DNA of 55,820 bases from a virus, in IMG/VR virus record IMGVR_UViG_3300012349_000007, positions 1 to 55,820 of that record; one strand, written 5' to 3'. Position 1 is the stretch's first letter. The number at the start of each line of letters is the position of its first letter. The translations under genes and the position numbers were made by a program. Below, piece by piece: positions 17,239 to 25,274 of this stretch. Below the pieces are notes generated by a model. It saw only the letters and a list, made by a program, of their open reading frames with translations. It was not told the DNA's origin and searched no databases.

Positions 17239-17607
17239 TTACACTTTCATCGCTTCTAATTGGTCAACCATCCATACGCGGTTTCGCTCGAAGGCCGGAA
17301 ACAGGGCAGGCCGGGCAGCGACAAAGCTTCCTGAGCGGGTGTGATGCCCAAACTCGATAGGTGGCGCATAGGGCACGTCACTGCCAACGGTAGAGGACAA
17401 ATCCTCTTGTGTGGCCTGATAGGAGGCTCGTAGCCGTCCAGTCTTCACCGCGCCTTGATCGGTCAGGTTCTTTTGCGTATCAGTCACAGTGTTATCGCCT
17501 GTCTGATGGATAATATCATTGGCCTGACTGCGCATTTTCGCTGTGGCTTGCCTGAACGCTGCTATGGCTTCATTGCCACCCGTAATCGTGACTGAAAAGC
17601 TACTCAT
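17239..17607 (-). CDS. HK97 gp10-like neck/tail component
   Basis: 122 residues with the pattern of the HK97-gp10 family: an N-terminal helix, DTGRL-type segment (VKTGRLRASY) and a YAPPIEFGHHTRSG loop followed by ARPALFPAF. It joins the head-tail connector to the tail. Starts inside the stop of the upstream gene (ATGA). Confidence 0.85.
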   Translation of the reverse strand: MSSFSVTITGGNEAIAAFRQATAKMRSQANDIIHQTGDNTVTDTQKNLTDQGAVKTGRLRASYQATQEDLSSTVGSDVPYAPPIEFGHHTRSGSFVAARPALFPAFERNRVWMVDQLEAMKV

Positions 17608-18008
17608 GATGCTCCTTGCCCCAGCCGATTGACTTCTACCCGTCGCACGATCTCAAATGATGTTGGGTCAAAGGACGCTGTAACCTCGTAGATCGTGGTT
17701 GTGCCTGTGCTTGCCGACACAACCTGTAATCTATCGGTATCGAGAACAACCGTTCCTCGTGGGAACAGCATCATTTTGATGGTTGCACTCTCCAATGACC
17801 CGCCTTTGACTTGCTCCATACCCATCTTGCGTAGATCGATGACTGCGCATGGCACTGTAGACGTTTGCGGTACATAGGTATCGACATATCCACCGCTAGC
17901 ATTGCGCACCCGAGACAAGTTCAGGATCGTACAGGTATCTCGCAGTGCCAAACCTTGCGCTAATGCGGCAAGACTGGTAAGGTCAGCATCGGATAGCATT
18001 GCTGGCAT
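17604..18008 (-). CDS. Head closure / head-tail stopper protein
   Basis: 134 residues. The pattern LRDTCTILNLSRVRNASGGYVDTY and the later LDTDRLQVVSA strand match small beta-barrel stopper proteins (SPP1 gp16-like) that plug the portal after packaging. Position between adaptor and gp10-like genes supports the call. Confidence 0.65.
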   Translation of the reverse strand: MPAMLSDADLTSLAALAQGLALRDTCTILNLSRVRNASGGYVDTYVPQTSTVPCAVIDLRKMGMEQVKGGSLESATIKMMLFPRGTVVLDTDRLQVVSASTGTTTIYEVTASFDPTSFEIVRRVEVNRLGQGAS

Positions 18009-18439
18009 TAGCTAAAGTCTCCTAACGTCGGCTCCAAGAAGTCCAGTTCCATGCGCCCAAGCTGGAATTGCGGTGTATCCACTGCAAAGCCAAGTGACGT
18101 GCATTCCACTTTCGCGTCATCCAGCAGTGCCTTGATCTGATTAGCTGCCTGAGATCGGAACGCCTGTAAGCTGCCCGCAATGTTGGTATCAAACCTGATA
18201 GCGAACGCCCTCGCAAACCGCTTCAGTGCGTAGTAGTTGAGCAATGCCAGGTAGCCGACAATCTGCGTTTGAGGGACATCCTGCGTCAGCAGTACGTCCT
18301 CTGTGTAGCCCAGTTGCCGAAGAGACATGTCAATGGCAGTCGAATAACAATCTCCGAGTTGTTGTGGCGTGAAATTGATCTCAGTCGCCAACTCGTTGAA
18401 TTCCTCAGTTAGCCAGGTTGTTGCAGCAGATCGCAGCAT
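18008..18439 (-). CDS. Head-tail adaptor protein
   Basis: 143 residues, mainly helical, including a YLALLNYYALKRFARAFAIR helix. In position and length it matches SPP1 gp15-type adaptors that extend the portal. The stop shares one base with the next start. Confidence 0.6.
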   Translation of the reverse strand: MLRSAATTWLTEEFNELATEINFTPQQLGDCYSTAIDMSLRQLGYTEDVLLTQDVPQTQIVGYLALLNYYALKRFARAFAIRFDTNIAGSLQAFRSQAANQIKALLDDAKVECTSLGFAVDTPQFQLGRMELDFLEPTLGDFS

Positions 18440-18442
18440 CGT

Positions 18443-18709
18443 TTATTGATTTTCCTCTTGCCATGCTTTGGGAATTGCCCAGCCGTTGCGCTTGGCTTTC
18501 CTGATCGTACAGGCTTTGATATCAGCTTGTGCCGATGGTGAAGCCTTGCCGATGAGAGAGGCTACTCCGCGCACATCGGAAGAGTCCAGGACGGGATACG
18601 TCCTGTTCGGGCCACAAAACGCGCTAGCGGGCAATCGGTCTCTCTGCGCCTGAGTGAGATTACTCAATGCCTTAGTCCTTCTGGTTCTTGTGGGGTACTC
18701 CCTCGGCAT
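18443..18709 (-). CDS. Small basic head-region protein (DUF6582-like)
   Basis: 88 residues. The core RLPASAFCGPNRTYPVLD then VASLIGKASP and IRKAKRNGW resembles small proteins found in many phage head modules (LPASAF.. .R.YPIHD pattern, DUF6582), of unknown role. The ATG at 18709 overlaps the upstream gene by 38 nt; a TTG at 18667 with AAGG upstream is an alternative start. Confidence 0.6.
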   Translation of the reverse strand: MPREYPTRTRRTKALSNLTQAQRDRLPASAFCGPNRTYPVLDSSDVRGVASLIGKASPSAQADIKACTIRKAKRNGWAIPKAWQEENQ

Positions 18710-18926
18710 TGACGTAAATTCCGTTTACCTTGTAGCGCCCGCCAGCCCGAAGCGTGCCATCGCTGTTCATCACCGCCGGATACTGGGTCTCTTCGTCTTT
18801 TTGCTGCTCTTCAGCAATCCGGGCCGCTTCCGCTATGGCCCTTTGCGTCTGAGACACAGAGTCAAGCACGACCACTTGCTGGGGCTGCTGCTCTTGCGGT
18901 GGATTCTTCGTGGTGTCATCTGCCAT
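18672..18926 (-). CDS. Small Gln/Glu-rich head-region protein
   Basis: 84 residues, rich in Gln, Glu and Lys; residues 1-45 are probably disordered or coiled, residues 50-80 form a beta hairpin (GRYKVNGIYVNAEG). I chose ATG 18926, which has AAAGGAG upstream just after a large hairpin. It directly follows the capsid gene. Function unknown. Confidence 0.6.
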   Translation of the reverse strand: MADDTTKNPPQEQQPQQVVVLDSVSQTQRAIAEAARIAEEQQKDEETQYPAVMNSDGTLRAGGRYKVNGIYVNAEGVPHKNQKD

Positions 18927-18941
18927 ATTCTTATCTCCTTT

Positions 18942-18983
18942 GACGTAATTTTGCTGGTCATAAAATTGCAGCAAAATTACGTC
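18942..18983 (-). terminator. 15-bp perfect hairpin after the major capsid gene
   Basis: Arms GACGTAATTTTGCTG (18942-18956) and its exact complement (18969-18983) enclose 12 nt. It begins 15 nt after the capsid stop. No U-run follows; instead the Shine-Dalgarno of the next gene abuts it. It may attenuate read-through or protect capsid mRNA from 3' decay. Confidence 0.6.
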
Positions 18984-18998
18984 GGTTCATCAATCGGC

Positions 18999-20069
18999 TT
19001 ACAGCGTGGATAGAGCAGGGGCTACGTATGAGCCACCGCCAGTATAAAGCACAGCAGCAGCCACGCGATTCCACACCCCAAAACCGAATTCACGGCCATA
19101 CGAGCGGGCTCTGAGTGGGAAAATCTCATTGTCGAACAGAAGGTTCAAGTCACCACTACCCGCGTTCCTCGTGCGCATCACGACCGCCCGCTGGGGGGTA
19201 TTGACTTGCATCGCTACCATGTAGTTCGCAGGTATCCAGGGTTTTACCCATATCTCCGAAGGGCCAAAGATGCCAATAGCCCTGTTCGTCAGATTCTCAA
19301 TATCCAGCGATGCATTGGTAGCATTCGTGGTCTGAATGGTTGGCGTAAGTCTCGCATCGAAGTAGGGGTAAAAGCCGGTCAGGGCTCGTACAGAGGCTTC
19401 TGATGCCTGGTTGATGAGCACCAGCGTCTTACCGGTCAGGAAGTGCTCAATGACGGTATTATTCAGCGCTGTGAGATCGGACGCTGCGAACGAAGCCGTT
19501 GCGAGATAGTGCGTATGCGTCGAACCGTTGAAGGTCGAGCCGTCGGGCGCTATCGGAATGGCCGCACCGTCAGCATTCACGAGGGCCTTCACCGGAAGTT
19601 GCACGTGGTCTACGCGCCTGTCCTCAAAGGTGACATTGGTGGGCAGCAGCAATGCTGCTTTCAATTGCTTATGAACGTTCTTTACATCGGCGTCCATCAT
19701 GGCGTCGACCTGAGCGGCAATCTCTGCGCCGGTGGCGTTCTGGAAGTACACACGAGACCACTGTAAGCTTCCACCGTAGAACTTCATCGGGAAGCCGATA
19801 GTCGCGCCAGGGGTGATCTTCTGTGCGCCGGGTGTTCCGTACTCGTCCAACTCTTCCATAGCCATGGAGTCCGGGCCACCATACCGACGCAATCGGTCAG
19901 TGGTCATCTCCACAAAATCAGTCATTGCCTCTTGGAGCAATGCGCTATGCGTTTTGAGAGCGGCGTCAATGCTCTCAAACGCCACATCCTCGCCAATTTC
20001 TGCAACCACGTTACTCGCAGCACGCAGAGAGGCAAGGGTATCTAAACTATTTAATGTGCCATAAGGCAT
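18999..20069 (-). CDS. Major capsid protein
   Basis: 356 residues. Size, position (after scaffold and decoration genes, before the connectors) and content fit a HK97-fold capsid protein: an N-terminal helical region, an LDEYGTP loop, then a long mixed alpha/beta domain with MRTRNAGSGDLNLLFDNEIF and a RSYGREFGFGVWNR C-terminal part. No protease gene is seen in the head module, which suggests a separate scaffold as in SPP1. Confidence 0.8.
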   Translation of the reverse strand: MPYGTLNSLDTLASLRAASNVVAEIGEDVAFESIDAALKTHSALLQEAMTDFVEMTTDRLRRYGGPDSMAMEELDEYGTPGAQKITPGATIGFPMKFYGGSLQWSRVYFQNATGAEIAAQVDAMMDADVKNVHKQLKAALLLPTNVTFEDRRVDHVQLPVKALVNADGAAIPIAPDGSTFNGSTHTHYLATASFAASDLTALNNTVIEHFLTGKTLVLINQASEASVRALTGFYPYFDARLTPTIQTTNATNASLDIENLTNRAIGIFGPSEIWVKPWIPANYMVAMQVNTPQRAVVMRTRNAGSGDLNLLFDNEIFPLRARSYGREFGFGVWNRVAAAVLYTGGGSYVAPALSTL

Positions 20070-20089
20070 AGCTTTCTATCCTTCCTTGC

Positions 20090-20491
20090 CTAATATCGGC
20101 TGTTCATCACAAAAATGCGTGTCGCATCGACGGCATAGCCAATAGGCGTGGTGCCGCCGGTGGAGGCAGCATCAGCAATGCCACCGACAACGGTGCCACT
20201 GAGGTAGTAGTCCGCGCCTGGGGTGAGACCGGAGCCGTACTGAAGCACGACGTGATACACAAGGGTGAGTGGTTCACCTGCATTCGCTTTGGTGGGGGCA
20301 AAACCGCGCACTTTGGCGGCGGCGGCAACGGCAGCGCCTGTGGAGCGCCAGATTAAGCCGTCATTTTTTATATAACATGCATCTCCGGCCGCCACTGCTT
20401 CTCCGGTTAAAAGCGTGGGCGCTTTCTGGCTGCCTGGGTCGATGCCGACTGAGGACACGCTGGGCGTGCCACTCTTGGATATCTCGGCCAA
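20090..20491 (-). CDS. Capsid decoration / head fibre-like protein
   Basis: 133 residues, beta-rich and Ala/Gly-rich. The pattern GEAVAAGDACYIKNDGL, then LTPGADYYLSGT and TPIGYAVDATRIFVM, is typical of small phage decoration proteins (related in look to DUF2190). It lies between scaffold and major capsid protein. It probably stabilises the capsid surface. Confidence 0.7.
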   Translation of the reverse strand: MAEISKSGTPSVSSVGIDPGSQKAPTLLTGEAVAAGDACYIKNDGLIWRSTGAAVAAAAKVRGFAPTKANAGEPLTLVYHVVLQYGSGLTPGADYYLSGTVVGGIADAASTGGTTPIGYAVDATRIFVMNSRY

Positions 20492-20556
20492 TGGAATACA
20501 TCCTTTCCCGCTTGTAAAGAGCGGTCAAAAGGGACAATGTTTAGTTGTTGCGCTAG

Positions 20557-21156
20557 CTACAGACCGTACGAGCGTTGGCGTACAAACGATTGTCTGTTTC
20601 TCTGGTCAGCATCGGCTTGCGTGCCTGCGCGATTAGCAGCAGGCGGATTAGGCCGATTGCCAGGAAGCGTTGCGCGTGCCTGCGTCTGAAGCTTTTCGAG
20701 CAATGTTTGTGAGCGGTCGTACCAATCTTGCAATTGGTCAACGTCGGCGTCATCACCAGGATAGAAGGCTTTGATCTCAGCGGGCCAATCTTTGGTTGCC
20801 GTTTGGATCTGCTTCCTGATCTTGGCTGCCAGGGCTTCAAATCGCGCTGCAGTCGGCTCTAGCTCTTTGGCGCGTGCCTCGTGCTGCTCAGCAAGCTTCT
20901 TGTATTCGCCTTGCTCTTTCAAGCGTTGCTGTTCAGTGGCCTGTGCTGCTGCTTCTTGCTCTTTGCGCTCCTTGCGATACTTTTGATTGTCGGCAAGGTA
21001 CTCAGCATTTTTGCTTTGCAATTCAGCAAGTTGACGCTGCAACTCAGCGATGGAGGGAGGACTCGTATCCCCTTGGGATGTCGAGGTGGCCCCATGGGCC
21101 GGAGGTGTACCTGTGCCTGCCCCTTGGGCCGGGTCGGTACCTGGGTTCGTTGTCAT
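20557..21156 (-). CDS. Capsid scaffold protein
   Basis: 199 residues. A Pro/Gly/Thr-rich N-terminus (1-35) is followed by a long coiled coil rich in Gln, Glu, Lys and Ala (36-125) and a basic C-terminus (RQSFVRQRSYGL) that could bind the capsid protein. Position upstream of the capsid gene fits a scaffold. Confidence 0.8.
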   Translation of the reverse strand: MTTNPGTDPAQGAGTGTPPAHGATSTSQGDTSPPSIAELQRQLAELQSKNAEYLADNQKYRKERKEQEAAAQATEQQRLKEQGEYKKLAEQHEARAKELEPTAARFEALAAKIRKQIQTATKDWPAEIKAFYPGDDADVDQLQDWYDRSQTLLEKLQTQARATLPGNRPNPPAANRAGTQADADQRNRQSFVRQRSYGL

Positions 21157-21205
21157 AAGCTTACGTGTCCTTCGTTAGAAAGTCAATGATATTTCCCCAA
21201 CAGGT

Positions 21206-21493
21206 TTACGCTGTACCGATGGAGCTATCAACATAGAACCATCCAGGTTCTTTTTCTGCGACAATGAGATTAATCCTCCTGCCGTCCTTGAAGGTAAAGC
21301 GACATCCCGTTGCATCGCGCTTCGTGCCACCAATCCAGTTAATACGCATCGGGGTGAAGTCAACAGTAGCGACATCCTCAAATGACCATTGCTCCACAAG
21401 CACGATATGCCAGGTCAGGAACTGGATCAGCGGTATGTCCTTTGATACCCGGAAGTAGTCCAATACCGTGATGTTATAGGGTCTTGCTACCAT
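21206..21493 (-). CDS. Hypothetical late protein (95 aa)
   Basis: Not recognised. An N-terminal part with hydrophobic and aromatic residues (ITVLDYFRVSKD, FLTWHIVLVEQWS) and a beta-type C-terminus (CRFTFKDGRRINLIVAEKEP). No transmembrane segment is certain. It overlaps the upstream paralogue gene by 20 nt. Confidence 0.55.
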   Translation of the reverse strand: MVARPYNITVLDYFRVSKDIPLIQFLTWHIVLVEQWSFEDVATVDFTPMRINWIGGTKRDATGCRFTFKDGRRINLIVAEKEPGWFYVDSSIGTA

Positions 21494-21806
21494 CGGTTGT
21501 TACCTCGGTCGTTGGTACCGTCTCGAACGCCGTGATGTTCAGGGACACATCCTCACCCTCTACAGTAGCGGTATGTGTCACCGGCTCACGGTTCTCATCG
21601 GCAACGACATTGCCACGCTCATTGATCTCGTAGTAGGTGATCTCAGCCTTGTTGACCTGACTGGCATCCATGGAGATGACCATGCTCTTGATGCCGGTGA
21701 TTGCTTCGCCTGTGTCAGCATCACGTATCGTCACAAGATGGCCTGTCGGGTTGTCAGGCTGGCCTTCGATGTGGATACGTCGTTTGAAGTCTGATGTCAT
21801 GTTCAT
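21474..21806 (-). CDS. Hypothetical protein, tandem paralogue of 21803-22105
   Basis: 110 residues. The N-terminal half matches the product of the upstream gene: both have RR(I/V).I.G.P, then a T(I/V).D.DTGE.I segment and a beta strand with I/V.V. A tandem duplication is the simplest reading. The two genes overlap by 4 nt. Beta-rich; function unknown. An ATG at 21800 is a second possible start. Confidence 0.6.
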   Translation of the reverse strand: MNMTSDFKRRIHIEGQPDNPTGHLVTIRDADTGEAITGIKSMVISMDASQVNKAEITYYEINERGNVVADENREPVTHTATVEGEDVSLNITAFETVPTTEVTTDGSKTL

Positions 21807-22105
21807 GATTTATTTCCTTCCTGTCGTAAACTATCTTCCCACTCTTTCACGGCTTCAATGACTTGTGCAAGTTGTGACTTTGGCTCAATCTCTTGCTCTA
21901 CATAAGCCGTTACATCAAGTTCAAAGTCGTCTATCTGAGTAGTGCCGTTAATCACAGCAGTATTTTCCTGATTTGCTCGTAAGACGACAATGACCGTGTG
22001 AACCTCTTGTATCATTTCGCCTGTATCGATATCGTGTACCGTCATCATGTAGCCTTTGGTCTCGCCTGGCTTGCCTTGGATGCGTACACGTCGTTTATTG
22101 TCCAT
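21803..22105 (-). CDS. Hypothetical protein, tandem paralogue of 21474-21806
   Basis: 100 residues, beta strands followed by a C-terminal acidic helix (QLAQVIEAVKEWEDSL). Shares the RR-V-R-I-Q-G-K-P and HDIDTGEMI segments with its neighbour. It overlaps the upstream gene by 11 nt. Unknown role in head assembly or as an accessory late protein. Confidence 0.6.
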   Translation of the reverse strand: MDNKRRVRIQGKPGETKGYMMTVHDIDTGEMIQEVHTVIVVLRANQENTAVINGTTQIDDFELDVTAYVEQEIEPKSQLAQVIEAVKEWEDSLRQEGNKS

Positions 22106-22298
22106 CTTTGCCTTTCTCGCTACCTTGTTCTCTCAAAAGTACGCTCCGATTGCCATGCAGATACATCACGCGCTTCTCAGGTGGCAACTCGTGATGCAAG
22201 ATCGTGCGGAGCGACCAATTCCACAGCCGGTTGTGCTGCAATCCAGTGTGAAGGTCGAGCAGCCAACACACGAATTGCGCGAGACGGTATTTTAGCAT
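22095..22298 (-). CDS. Hypothetical basic protein (67 aa)
   Basis: Short, basic, with His and Trp clusters (FVCWLLDLHTGLQHNRLW). It overlaps both neighbours by a few bases as part of the tight small-gene run. Not recognised; possibly a membrane-associated or nucleic-acid-binding peptide. Confidence 0.5.
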   Translation of the reverse strand: MLKYRLAQFVCWLLDLHTGLQHNRLWNWSLRTILHHELPPEKRVMYLHGNRSVLLREQGSEKGKDGQ

Positions 22299-22507
22299 GG
22301 TTGCTTATTTCCCTGATTTTCGATTGCATCACATCTAACCGTGTAGGATTGCCCACAATGCTCACACGTAATCGTGCATGGATTGCTTATGAACTCACAA
22401 CGCATTTTTTCATGGCACACAAGGCAATCGGTGCTAAATACCACTTTTGGCCGGAGAAGCCGCTGAATTTCACCCTCCGCAAGTAGCTCATACTTGTCTT
22501 TCAGCAT
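22292..22507 (-). CDS. Small zinc-ribbon protein
   Basis: 71 residues with CLVCH (CxxCH) and CEHCG (CxxC) pairs about 20 residues apart, a zinc-ribbon arrangement. The N-terminus is helical and charged. Overlaps both flanking genes. Likely binds nucleic acid or protein; function unknown. Confidence 0.6.
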   Translation of the reverse strand: MLKDKYELLAEGEIQRLLRPKVVFSTDCLVCHEKMRCEFISNPCTITCEHCGQSYTVRCDAIENQGNKQPC

Positions 22508-22671
22508 CCACTCACCTTGCTATTGTGCGCTCCCAGCTTCTTTGCGTGCTGCATTCCCTTCATCGTGCTCTTTTGCGCAACTTTGGAGGTCACGCTCTTG
22601 GGAGGCGTAGCGCCGGTGTTGTAGTTGATTTGCCCTTTGAAGGCTTTCATGTCCTGGGGTTGATTGGCCAT
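22501..22671 (-). CDS. Small Lys-rich protein (56 aa)
   Basis: Starts at ATG 22671, overlapping the stop of the preceding gene (TAATG), and ends TGA at 22501. Rich in Lys, Gln, Ser and Thr, probably unstructured. Its overlaps on both sides support it as real. Not recognised. Confidence 0.5.
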   Translation of the reverse strand: MANQPQDMKAFKGQINYNTGATPPKSVTSKVAQKSTMKGMQHAKKLGAHNSKVSGC

Positions 22672-22820
22672 TAGGGTTGCTCCTTCTGTCGTAGTATTTT
22701 CATCGTTGGTTGCTCATCGGCTTGCCGTTTCCATTTCACAGTCAGCGCGCTGGTGATCTGCGAGTTCACCACCAGCACGGTAAAGCAAATGAGCACGGTG
22801 ATTACAATGTGTTCGATCAT
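22671..22820 (-). CDS. Small single-pass membrane protein (49 aa)
   Basis: ATG 22820, with a hydrophobic segment at about residues 4-22 (HIVITVLICFTVLVV) and a basic cytoplasmic tail. Start overlaps the previous stop and its own stop overlaps the next start, so it fits the operon. Function unknown. Confidence 0.5.
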   Translation of the reverse strand: MIEHIVITVLICFTVLVVNSQITSALTVKWKRQADEQPTMKILRQKEQP

Positions 22821-23041
22821 AGTTTCTCCTCAATTCGCCAGCAATCCGGGTGATCTTCCGCGCTAACCTGGAACGTCACGAGCTTCTGTTCAGGAAATAT
22901 CTGGTACACGCTCACCTCGTAGTGCTGCGCGTCGATCATCTGTGTTGAAGCCAACCGAAACGGGATGTTTTGCCGCTGGAGGTACAGACAGATTGCGCTC
23001 ACAGCCTCGCCCATGTTCATTGGTGCTTCAACGACTTGCAT
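22817..23041 (-). CDS. Hypothetical protein (74 aa)
   Basis: An alpha/beta protein: an N-terminal helix (GEAVSAICLYLQRQ) then two or three strands (HYEVSVYQIF, KLVTFQVSA). Not recognised. It overlaps both neighbours by a few bases. Confidence 0.55.
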   Translation of the reverse strand: MQVVEAPMNMGEAVSAICLYLQRQNIPFRLASTQMIDAQHYEVSVYQIFPEQKLVTFQVSAEDHPDCWRIEEKL

Positions 23042-23240
23042 CTATTTTCCTTTTTTCTTCCTTACTCCACGTGCCATAGCGACGGTCATACTCTGCTGCA
23101 AAGATTGAGCGAAGCTGATTATCAGAAAGCCCCTCATCGTGCTTTTTGATGAGCAGATCAACTATCCAATCTTGCCATACTGGAAGGCTCATCCCTCGAT
23201 CTGAGTCTTTATGAAACGGCGTATCTGCAACTGATGACAT
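23028..23240 (-). CDS. Hypothetical helical protein (70 aa)
   Basis: Helical and charged (WQDWIVDLLIKKHDEG, then IFAAEYDRRYG). It is placed directly after the portal gene (stop and start adjacent). Unknown; such small helical proteins in head operons often bind DNA or portal, but this is only a guess. Confidence 0.55.
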   Translation of the reverse strand: MSSVADTPFHKDSDRGMSLPVWQDWIVDLLIKKHDEGLSDNQLRSIFAAEYDRRYGTWSKEEKRKIDASR

Positions 23241-24914
23241 CTATTTTCCTTCCTTGCTTACTACCACAGGCTCCTGATTACCTGCCTGATCTGGCGGTGC
23301 TTGCTGCTGTTTGGCCTGTGCAATTTGCAACGCCTTATCCTGTTGCACCTGCTGCTGCTGATTGGCTTTCTCTTGCAACGTTTGCAATTCGCCTATCTCC
23401 TCATCTGTCCAGCCCTCGTCCTTGAGCACCAATTCCAGCGGCACGCCCGCCGTAGCAGCAGCTTGCACACCGAGCCACAGTGCTTGCTTCTCTTGGGCAA
23501 TCTCCATCTTCGTGGGCCTGAGCAATGGCCTGGGCATAATCGCCATGTCCAGATCGCCTCTTGTGTACGAGTCCAAGTTGAACGGCGTGAACTTCTGCTG
23601 CTGTCTGTTCAACGTCCCCCACGCACCGGAATTGGCACGGAAGCCCGCAATCGCTACAGCCATCTGGAACAGCTTAATATTGGCCTGATCGTATGAGGCA
23701 GCAGCTTCGGCAAACCTGGAATTGACATCTCCTACCAGACGTTCAGCAGCCGGACCAGTGACCTGGGACATACTTCGAAGCTCTTTGTAAAACACGAGCT
23801 CAGGGTGGTCTTGCTCCAACTCTTGAAGCAACATCGTCATGTACTGAATGGAATCGGACAAAGACAGGCTCCCAGCGAGGCTTTCCACGTGCGTATCTGC
23901 TGGGCCTCCGAGCATCAGCACGCTTTCCTCATCGCCTGTTGGGTAGGTGAGGTCTGTGGTTGCCCCGCGCTTGGGCTGAGAGAACAGATTACCCACCTTG
24001 CCAGAACTCGCAATCACCAGTGGCGCGCCGATAACCTTGTGGATTTGGTCATGGACATGGGAAGCCAAGTTATTGAGCTCGTCAATTTTGCCGATAGAGC
24101 CAGCGATGCATGGGCTACCATGGGTACCGCCAATGTCAGTGTGCTTTATCCACACAGCAGGTACGAAGCCGTACGGGTTCTCAACGACCGAATTCCCATC
24201 GTAGCCAAATGGAGCGCCGTCTTTGAAGTAGCGGAACTGACGATCGTCCACCTCTTTGCGGTAGATGTAGGAGGTCAGTTCATCACGCGCTTGATATTCC
24301 AGCGCATAGGCTTTGACATTGCCCGCTGGGTCAAGCTTGATCTCATTTACAAACCCTGGCCACTGGACTTCAGCACTCACTGTGCCATTGTCCACGTCGT
24401 CAACCACTTCGATGAGGACAGAACCAAGAGCGGCACCGTAGCGCACTTGCACCGATTTGCGGGCTTGCCAGTTCGACCACTGCCAGAACTGGGCTACAGC
24501 GTCTTTCAGGGCAAGCGGCGTGTCCTGCGAGAATGGCACAGCCAATTGCACACCATCGGGCAACATGGCACCGTCTTCAGAGAGCACACCTGGATAGATT
24601 TGGCCTGCGTAGAAGTCCACGAGGCGGCGCGTGGGATTGTAGATCAAGCGGATATTGCGGTAGAGGTTGTAATTCTGCTTGTAGAGCTGCCAACCGTTCG
24701 CGGAGACTTGCCACGTGGTGTTGAGGTTGCCATTGAAGATGGAAGCCACTTTCTCGAACATGGCCCCGTTGTAGTACGCCCACAACAGGTTATACATGCT
24801 GTACTGGTTGAGGTACAAGCCCTCTTGATGCGCTTGACTTGGATCCTCGAATACTCTTCGTGCAGCGGTATAAGCTGCAATACTGGCGTTAATCATCGTC
24901 CCTAAAAATCCCAT
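23241..24914 (-). CDS. Portal protein (SPP1 gp6-like)
   Basis: 557 residues. Features: an N-terminal helical part, YRNIRLIYNPTRRLVDFY, a wing domain with VLIEVVDD and YALEYQARDE strands, a long stem/crown region with GGPADTHVESLAG, SRFAEAAASYDQ, and a Gln-rich C-terminus (residues 510-545). Position between terminase and scaffold confirms it. It forms the dodecameric DNA gate of the head. Q-rich tail may be unstructured. Confidence 0.85.
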   Translation of the reverse strand: MGFLGTMINASIAAYTAARRVFEDPSQAHQEGLYLNQYSMYNLLWAYYNGAMFEKVASIFNGNLNTTWQVSANGWQLYKQNYNLYRNIRLIYNPTRRLVDFYAGQIYPGVLSEDGAMLPDGVQLAVPFSQDTPLALKDAVAQFWQWSNWQARKSVQVRYGAALGSVLIEVVDDVDNGTVSAEVQWPGFVNEIKLDPAGNVKAYALEYQARDELTSYIYRKEVDDRQFRYFKDGAPFGYDGNSVVENPYGFVPAVWIKHTDIGGTHGSPCIAGSIGKIDELNNLASHVHDQIHKVIGAPLVIASSGKVGNLFSQPKRGATTDLTYPTGDEESVLMLGGPADTHVESLAGSLSLSDSIQYMTMLLQELEQDHPELVFYKELRSMSQVTGPAAERLVGDVNSRFAEAAASYDQANIKLFQMAVAIAGFRANSGAWGTLNRQQQKFTPFNLDSYTRGDLDMAIMPRPLLRPTKMEIAQEKQALWLGVQAAATAGVPLELVLKDEGWTDEEIGELQTLQEKANQQQQVQQDKALQIAQAKQQQAPPDQAGNQEPVVVSKEGK

Positions 24915-24918
24915 TCCA

Positions 24919-25272
24919 CTATCCTACCGACTTTACTACATCTTGATTTTCGTAGATATTACCGATGATTTCCACGTCATCGGCATAATCCCCATAGATG
25001 CCGTTGTCGCCACAAAAAGCATGGATATCCTCAATGTAGGTGAAATCCACACCGTTGCTATGCTGGACAATATCGCCCTCGTAGATATCCTTACCATTTT
25101 TGTCTTTCAGTCCAGTGAACTGCATGATCTCACCGCATAAAGCATCGAAATGCACCCATTCTTCACGCTCCTCATCCCAAATGATGCTACATGGGTCGCC
25201 AGGGCCAGCGAGCACCCGATCATACATTTTCTTGTGAGTCTTGCTCCACGCTCTGAATTTAATCTCTCTCAT
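24919..25272 (-). CDS. YopX family protein
   Basis: 117 residues. Begins REIKFRAWSK (the YopX signature), contains MQFTGLKDKNGKDIYEGDIV and ends with VEIIGNIYEN, all classic for the family found in phages and plasmids. The molecular role is unknown. It sits between terminase large subunit and portal genes, an uncommon place, and probably is an accessory insertion in the late operon. Confidence 0.85.
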   Translation of the reverse strand: MREIKFRAWSKTHKKMYDRVLAGPGDPCSIIWDEEREEWVHFDALCGEIMQFTGLKDKNGKDIYEGDIVQHSNGVDFTYIEDIHAFCGDNGIYGDYADDVEIIGNIYENQDVVKSVG

Positions 25273-25274
25273 CG

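Noticed and set aside
23805-24905. 366-codon plus-strand frame
   Set aside because: Antisense to the portal gene, no ribosome site or motif.
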